Of a stretch of DNA of 64,000 nucleotides, positions 61,848 to 64,000 are shown in pieces. The translations under genes and the position numbers were made by a program. The notes beneath the pieces were generated by a model. That model saw nothing but the letters and a program-made list of their open reading frames with translations, made no database searches and was not told the origin of the DNA. This DNA is from CAIUGU01 sp965279735 (lineage in GTDB: Bacteria > Pseudomonadota > Gammaproteobacteria > Steroidobacterales > Steroidobacteraceae): contig OZ257260.1 in the NCBI GenBank assembly GCA_965279735.1, forward strand, positions 744,001 to 808,000, in the 5' to 3' direction. Within the stretch, counting starts at the first letter, position 1, and each line of letters begins with the position of its first letter.

Positions 61848-61863
61848 CTGTGTGTTCGTACAG
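61848..61863 (+). promoter_or_regulatory. LexA box 2 (SOS operator)
   Basis: CTGTGTGTTCGTACAG is a second perfect CTGT-N8-ACAG, 3 bp after box 1 and 20 bp before the lexA ATG. Tandem boxes (19-bp centre spacing) suggest cooperative, tight autorepression. Confidence 0.85.
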
Positions 61864-61883
61864 ACGATGAGCAGGTGACAGTC

Positions 61884-62513
61884 ATGAATGAACTTACTCC
61901 GCGACAAAGACAGATCGTAGAGATGATTCAGCAGCAGCTTGTTGAAACGGGGAGGCCGCCGACCCGTGCGGAAATTGCTGCTGCCTTCGGTTTCAAATCG
62001 CCCAATGCTGCCGAGGAACATCTCCGTGCCTTGCAGCGCAAGGGCATCCTGGAACTGTCGCCCGGGGCTTCCCGCGGTATCCAGCTCAAGGACTCGCTGC
62101 GCGAACAGATGGGTTTGCCGCTCATCGGTCGGGTGGCGGCGGGCAGTCCCATTCTCGCCGAAGAGAACATTGAATCGCGGTATCAGATCGATCCGCAGCT
62201 CTTCACTCCGCGCCCGCATTACCTGCTCAAGGTGAAGGGCATGAGCATGAAGGATGCAGGCATTCTCGATGGTGATCTCGTGGCGGTGCATCGTACGCCG
62301 GAAGTGCGCAGCCGCCAGATCGTCGTGGCACGCCTCGAGAACGAGGTTACCGTGAAACGCTACAAGCAGGACGGTGCGATCGTATGGCTCATGCCCGCCA
62401 ATGAAGACTTCGAGCCGATCCGTGTGGACATGAAAGAACAGTCGCTCATCATCGAAGGCATCGTGGTGGGGGTGTTGCGGCAGGGTAAAGGAGGCAAGGG
62501 AGCCCTGCAGTAG
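61884..62513 (+). CDS. lexA: LexA repressor
   Basis: 209-residue SOS repressor/autoprotease. The N-terminal winged helix-turn-helix (TPRQRQIVEMIQQQLVETG, RAEIAAAFGFKSPNAAEEHL) is followed by the cleavage site A86-G87 (RVAAGSP) and the S24 catalytic dyad Ser121 (GMSMKD) and Lys158 (VTVKRY). ATG 61884 has AGG upstream; GTG 61875 is a less likely alternative. Autoregulated by two LexA boxes and followed by imuA-imuB. Confidence 0.97.
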   Translation: MNELTPRQRQIVEMIQQQLVETGRPPTRAEIAAAFGFKSPNAAEEHLRALQRKGILELSPGASRGIQLKDSLREQMGLPLIGRVAAGSPILAEENIESRYQIDPQLFTPRPHYLLKVKGMSMKDAGILDGDLVAVHRTPEVRSRQIVVARLENEVTVKRYKQDGAIVWLMPANEDFEPIRVDMKEQSLIIEGIVVGVLRQGKGGKGALQ

Positions 62514-62517
62514 AAGC

Positions 62518-62623
62518 GACAGGCAGCCGGCGGTCAGCAGACAGTCCCACGACCCACTCATTCGTGCACTGTTGCAGTAGTAGTCCAAGTTGAGCTCCAG
62601 TTGCTGACCGCTGGCTGCCTGTC
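62518..62623. repeat. 22-bp inverted repeat between lexA and imuA
   Basis: 62518-62539 (begins GACAGGCAGCC) and 62602-62623 (ends GGCTGCCTGTC) are inverted copies with one mismatch in 22 bp, separated by 62 bp. The transcript would form a long hairpin starting 5 bp after the lexA stop codon. The right arm is followed by ACTTTTAA. It may act as a weak terminator, an mRNA stabiliser, or be a small palindromic repeat unit. Confidence 0.7.
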
Positions 62624-62659
62624 ACTTTTAATCCGCAGGAATGAAGGGTTGTTTCTCTC

Positions 62660-63283
62660 ATGGATGCCGGTCTCGATGCATTGCTGCGGCATCCAGGAAT
62701 CTGGCGGATCGGGAGAGCCCGGGGTTCGGTCGCCGCCATTCCCACCGGGCTGAGTGAGCTCGATGAGAAGCTCCCTGGTGGAGGCTGGCCTGCACAAGGC
62801 CTGATCGAGTTGCTGATGGATCAGCCCGGGGTTTCTGAACTCGGGTTGCTTTTACCGGCTCTGGCAGAACTCCACGCACGAACTGCGAAAAGCTGGCTGG
62901 TGCTGGTCGGTCCTCCTCATGAGCCCTACGCACCGGCACTGGCAGCCGGGGGTCTGGATCTCTCACGTCTGCTGATCGTCAGGACCGCAGAAAGTTTGTG
63001 GACGATGGAGCAGATGTTGCGCTCCGGTACCTGTCGAGTCGTTCTTGGCTGGATCGGCGGGCAGCGGTCGATACCCCTGCATGCCCTGCTGAGACTTCAA
63101 TTCGCAGCTATTGCGAATGGTGCCTTGTGCATCCTCTGCAGGCCTCTTTCCGCAGGCAGATTTCCCTCTCCCGCGAGATTACGTCTGGCTTTGCTGCCGC
63201 ACGCAGGCCGATTGTCGCTGGAAATACTCAAATGCCAGGGGGGACGATCTGGAAGCGTGATTGTCGATAATCGAGTGACTTGA
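62660..63283 (+). CDS. imuA: ImuA, SOS mutagenesis accessory protein
   Basis: 207-residue ImuA (SulA/RecA-like). IPTGLSELDEKLPGGGWPAQ and GLIELLMDQPGVSELGLLLP match the N-terminal RecA-like segment, then LVLVGPPHEPYAPALAAGGL and RTAESLWTMEQMLRSG. The Walker A is degenerate. ATG 62660 has a distant AAGGG. With ImuB and DnaE2 it forms an error-prone translesion replication system; here it follows lexA and was probably damage-induced. Confidence 0.9.
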   Translation: MDAGLDALLRHPGIWRIGRARGSVAAIPTGLSELDEKLPGGGWPAQGLIELLMDQPGVSELGLLLPALAELHARTAKSWLVLVGPPHEPYAPALAAGGLDLSRLLIVRTAESLWTMEQMLRSGTCRVVLGWIGGQRSIPLHALLRLQFAAIANGALCILCRPLSAGRFPSPARLRLALLPHAGRLSLEILKCQGGRSGSVIVDNRVT

Positions 63284-63339
63284 GGAAGGCAGGAGGCACA
63301 GGGAAGCAAAAGCATCAGGAGCGAGTTGCGAATTCAGTC

Positions 63340-64000
63340 ATGACTGGCCACGGTAAAACCCTTGATCTGTTTGCAGAACAGGCTCCTGAAGAGCGAGAGC
63401 GTGCTGACTCCGCTTCACCTCGAGCCAGGACGCTGCGCAGTCACGGTGGGCCCCGTGATCCCGGCCCCCGGCTACAGTCCGCAGGTGCGAGTGCGCGACA
63501 ACTCTGGATCGCGCTGCATTTCCCTCGTTTCGCGCTTGAAGCGCTGGGCTTCGTCCGACAGTCGCTGGTCGACCCCTTCTGTGAGCCGCTGGTCGTCGTG
63601 GAAACGTTTGATCGACAGCAGCGGATCATCGCCTGCAATCGTGCGGGTACAGATGCAGGAATCACTCCGGGTCTGAGCCTCAATGCCGCTCGCGCACAGG
63701 TGAACCGCTTGCAGGTTCATGAGCGCGATGTGGGTAAGGAGCGTGCCTTTCTTGAAAGGCTTGCGACCTGGGCAGGGCGATTCACTTCACGGGTGAGTGT
63801 AGAACCGCCGGATGGTCTGCTCCTCGAAGTCCGGGGCAGCCTTGAATTGTTCGGTGGAATTGAGTCGCTCTGTGCGCTTCTGCACGAGGAAGTGCAGAAC
63901 CTGGAAATCACCTGCGTACTGACAATGGCGCCGATGCCACGCGCCGCTATCTGGCTTGCCCAGTCTGGCAGCGCCGTGAGGATCAGCCGGCTTTCAGAAT
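63340..64000 (+). CDS. imuB: ImuB (Y-family polymerase-like), 5' part, cut by window end
   Basis: An open frame from ATG 63340 runs without a stop to the end of the window (220 codons). After a charged N-terminal stretch it reads RQLWIALHFPRFALEALGF, then ACNRAGTDAGITPGLSLNAAR, GLLLEVRGSLELFGGIESL and LTMAPMPRAAIWLAQSG, which match the N-terminal half of ImuB/DinB-like proteins. ImuB lacks polymerase activity but recruits DnaE2 through the beta clamp. It begins 56 bp after imuA; RBS is weak (GGAGCGAG ~17 nt upstream). Confidence 0.88.
   Translation, partial: MTGHGKTLDLFAEQAPEERERADSASPRARTLRSHGGPRDPGPRLQSAGASARQLWIALHFPRFALEALGFVRQSLVDPFCEPLVVVETFDRQQRIIACNRAGTDAGITPGLSLNAARAQVNRLQVHERDVGKERAFLERLATWAGRFTSRVSVEPPDGLLLEVRGSLELFGGIESLCALLHEEVQNLEITCVLTMAPMPRAAIWLAQSGSAVRISRLSE

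Noticed and set aside
62561..62580. Possible LexA box before imuA (CTGTTGCAGTAG)
   Set aside because: The right half-site ACAG is missing at the required spacing, so it is not a convincing SOS operator.
1..64000. CRISPR arrays, insertion sequences, integrases, tRNA or rRNA genes
   Set aside because: No regular spaced repeats, transposase motifs or tRNA-like cloverleafs were noticed; the island shows no visible integrase or attachment site.

Overview
The window looks like a chromosomal segment of a GC-rich Gram-negative bacterium, most likely a gammaproteobacterium of the Steroidobacter/Xanthomonas-Nevskia kind. The evidence is the housekeeping order rne | rluC, maf(yceF), yceD, rpmF, plsX, fabH, a Pseudomonas/Xanthomonas-type fimT-pilV-pilW-pilX-pilY1-pilE minor pilin operon, a lexA-imuA-imuB SOS block, and many TonB-dependent receptors (TBDTs). 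This placement is inferred from gene content; no rRNA or tRNA gene was seen.

Positions 1-44.6 kb form an accessory catabolic region. Three gene types recur: TBDTs (four intact or edge-cut copies plus a 3' remnant), exported metallo-beta-lactamase-fold (MBL) hydrolases (six, four of them long paralogs with an extra N-terminal domain), and small secreted proteins that begin 'DLTGxW' after the signal peptide (three). Around them sit a PQQ dehydrogenase / diheme cytochrome c / DUF1080 / FGE-like operon (7.3-11.5 kb), a type-B carboxylesterase (15-16.7 kb), a run of Tat-exported TIM-barrel protein, aldo/keto reductase, DLTGxW protein, tannase-family protein, long MBL protein and GH3 glycosidase (19-27 kb), a leftward aromatic ring-cleavage operon (AraC regulator, CoA-transferase A/B, two small membrane proteins, alpha/beta hydrolase, LigA, LigB; 27-32.9 kb), and the divergent MFS / CMD / FAD-monooxygenase operon (33.2-36.1 kb). 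A FecI-FecR-FecA-like signalling set (36.9-41.3 kb) precedes another DLTGxW / MBL / DLTGxW run. Together these suggest uptake and periplasmic dismantling of a plant-type aromatic ester or glycoside, followed by meta-type ring cleavage. The substrate is not determined by the sequence.

From 44.66 kb the window is core genome: a low-molecular-weight protein tyrosine phosphatase, rne, rluC, maf, the yceD-rpmF-plsX-fabH operon, an exported LysM L,D-transpeptidase, and an alanine-rich lipoprotein ending in lysine. Then follow the leftward type IV pilus minor pilin/PilY1 operon (54.6-61.6 kb) and rightward lexA, preceded by two perfect LexA boxes, with imuA and the start of imuB cut by the window edge.

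Points most worth a second look are the expanded long-MBL family and its partners, a tannase-family protein whose nucleophilic Ser is Gly, repeated CCAGAAG-type sites in three intergenic regions, a decayed TBDT 3' end at 41.5 kb, and the pairing of an L,D-transpeptidase with a Lys-terminated Lpp-like lipoprotein.
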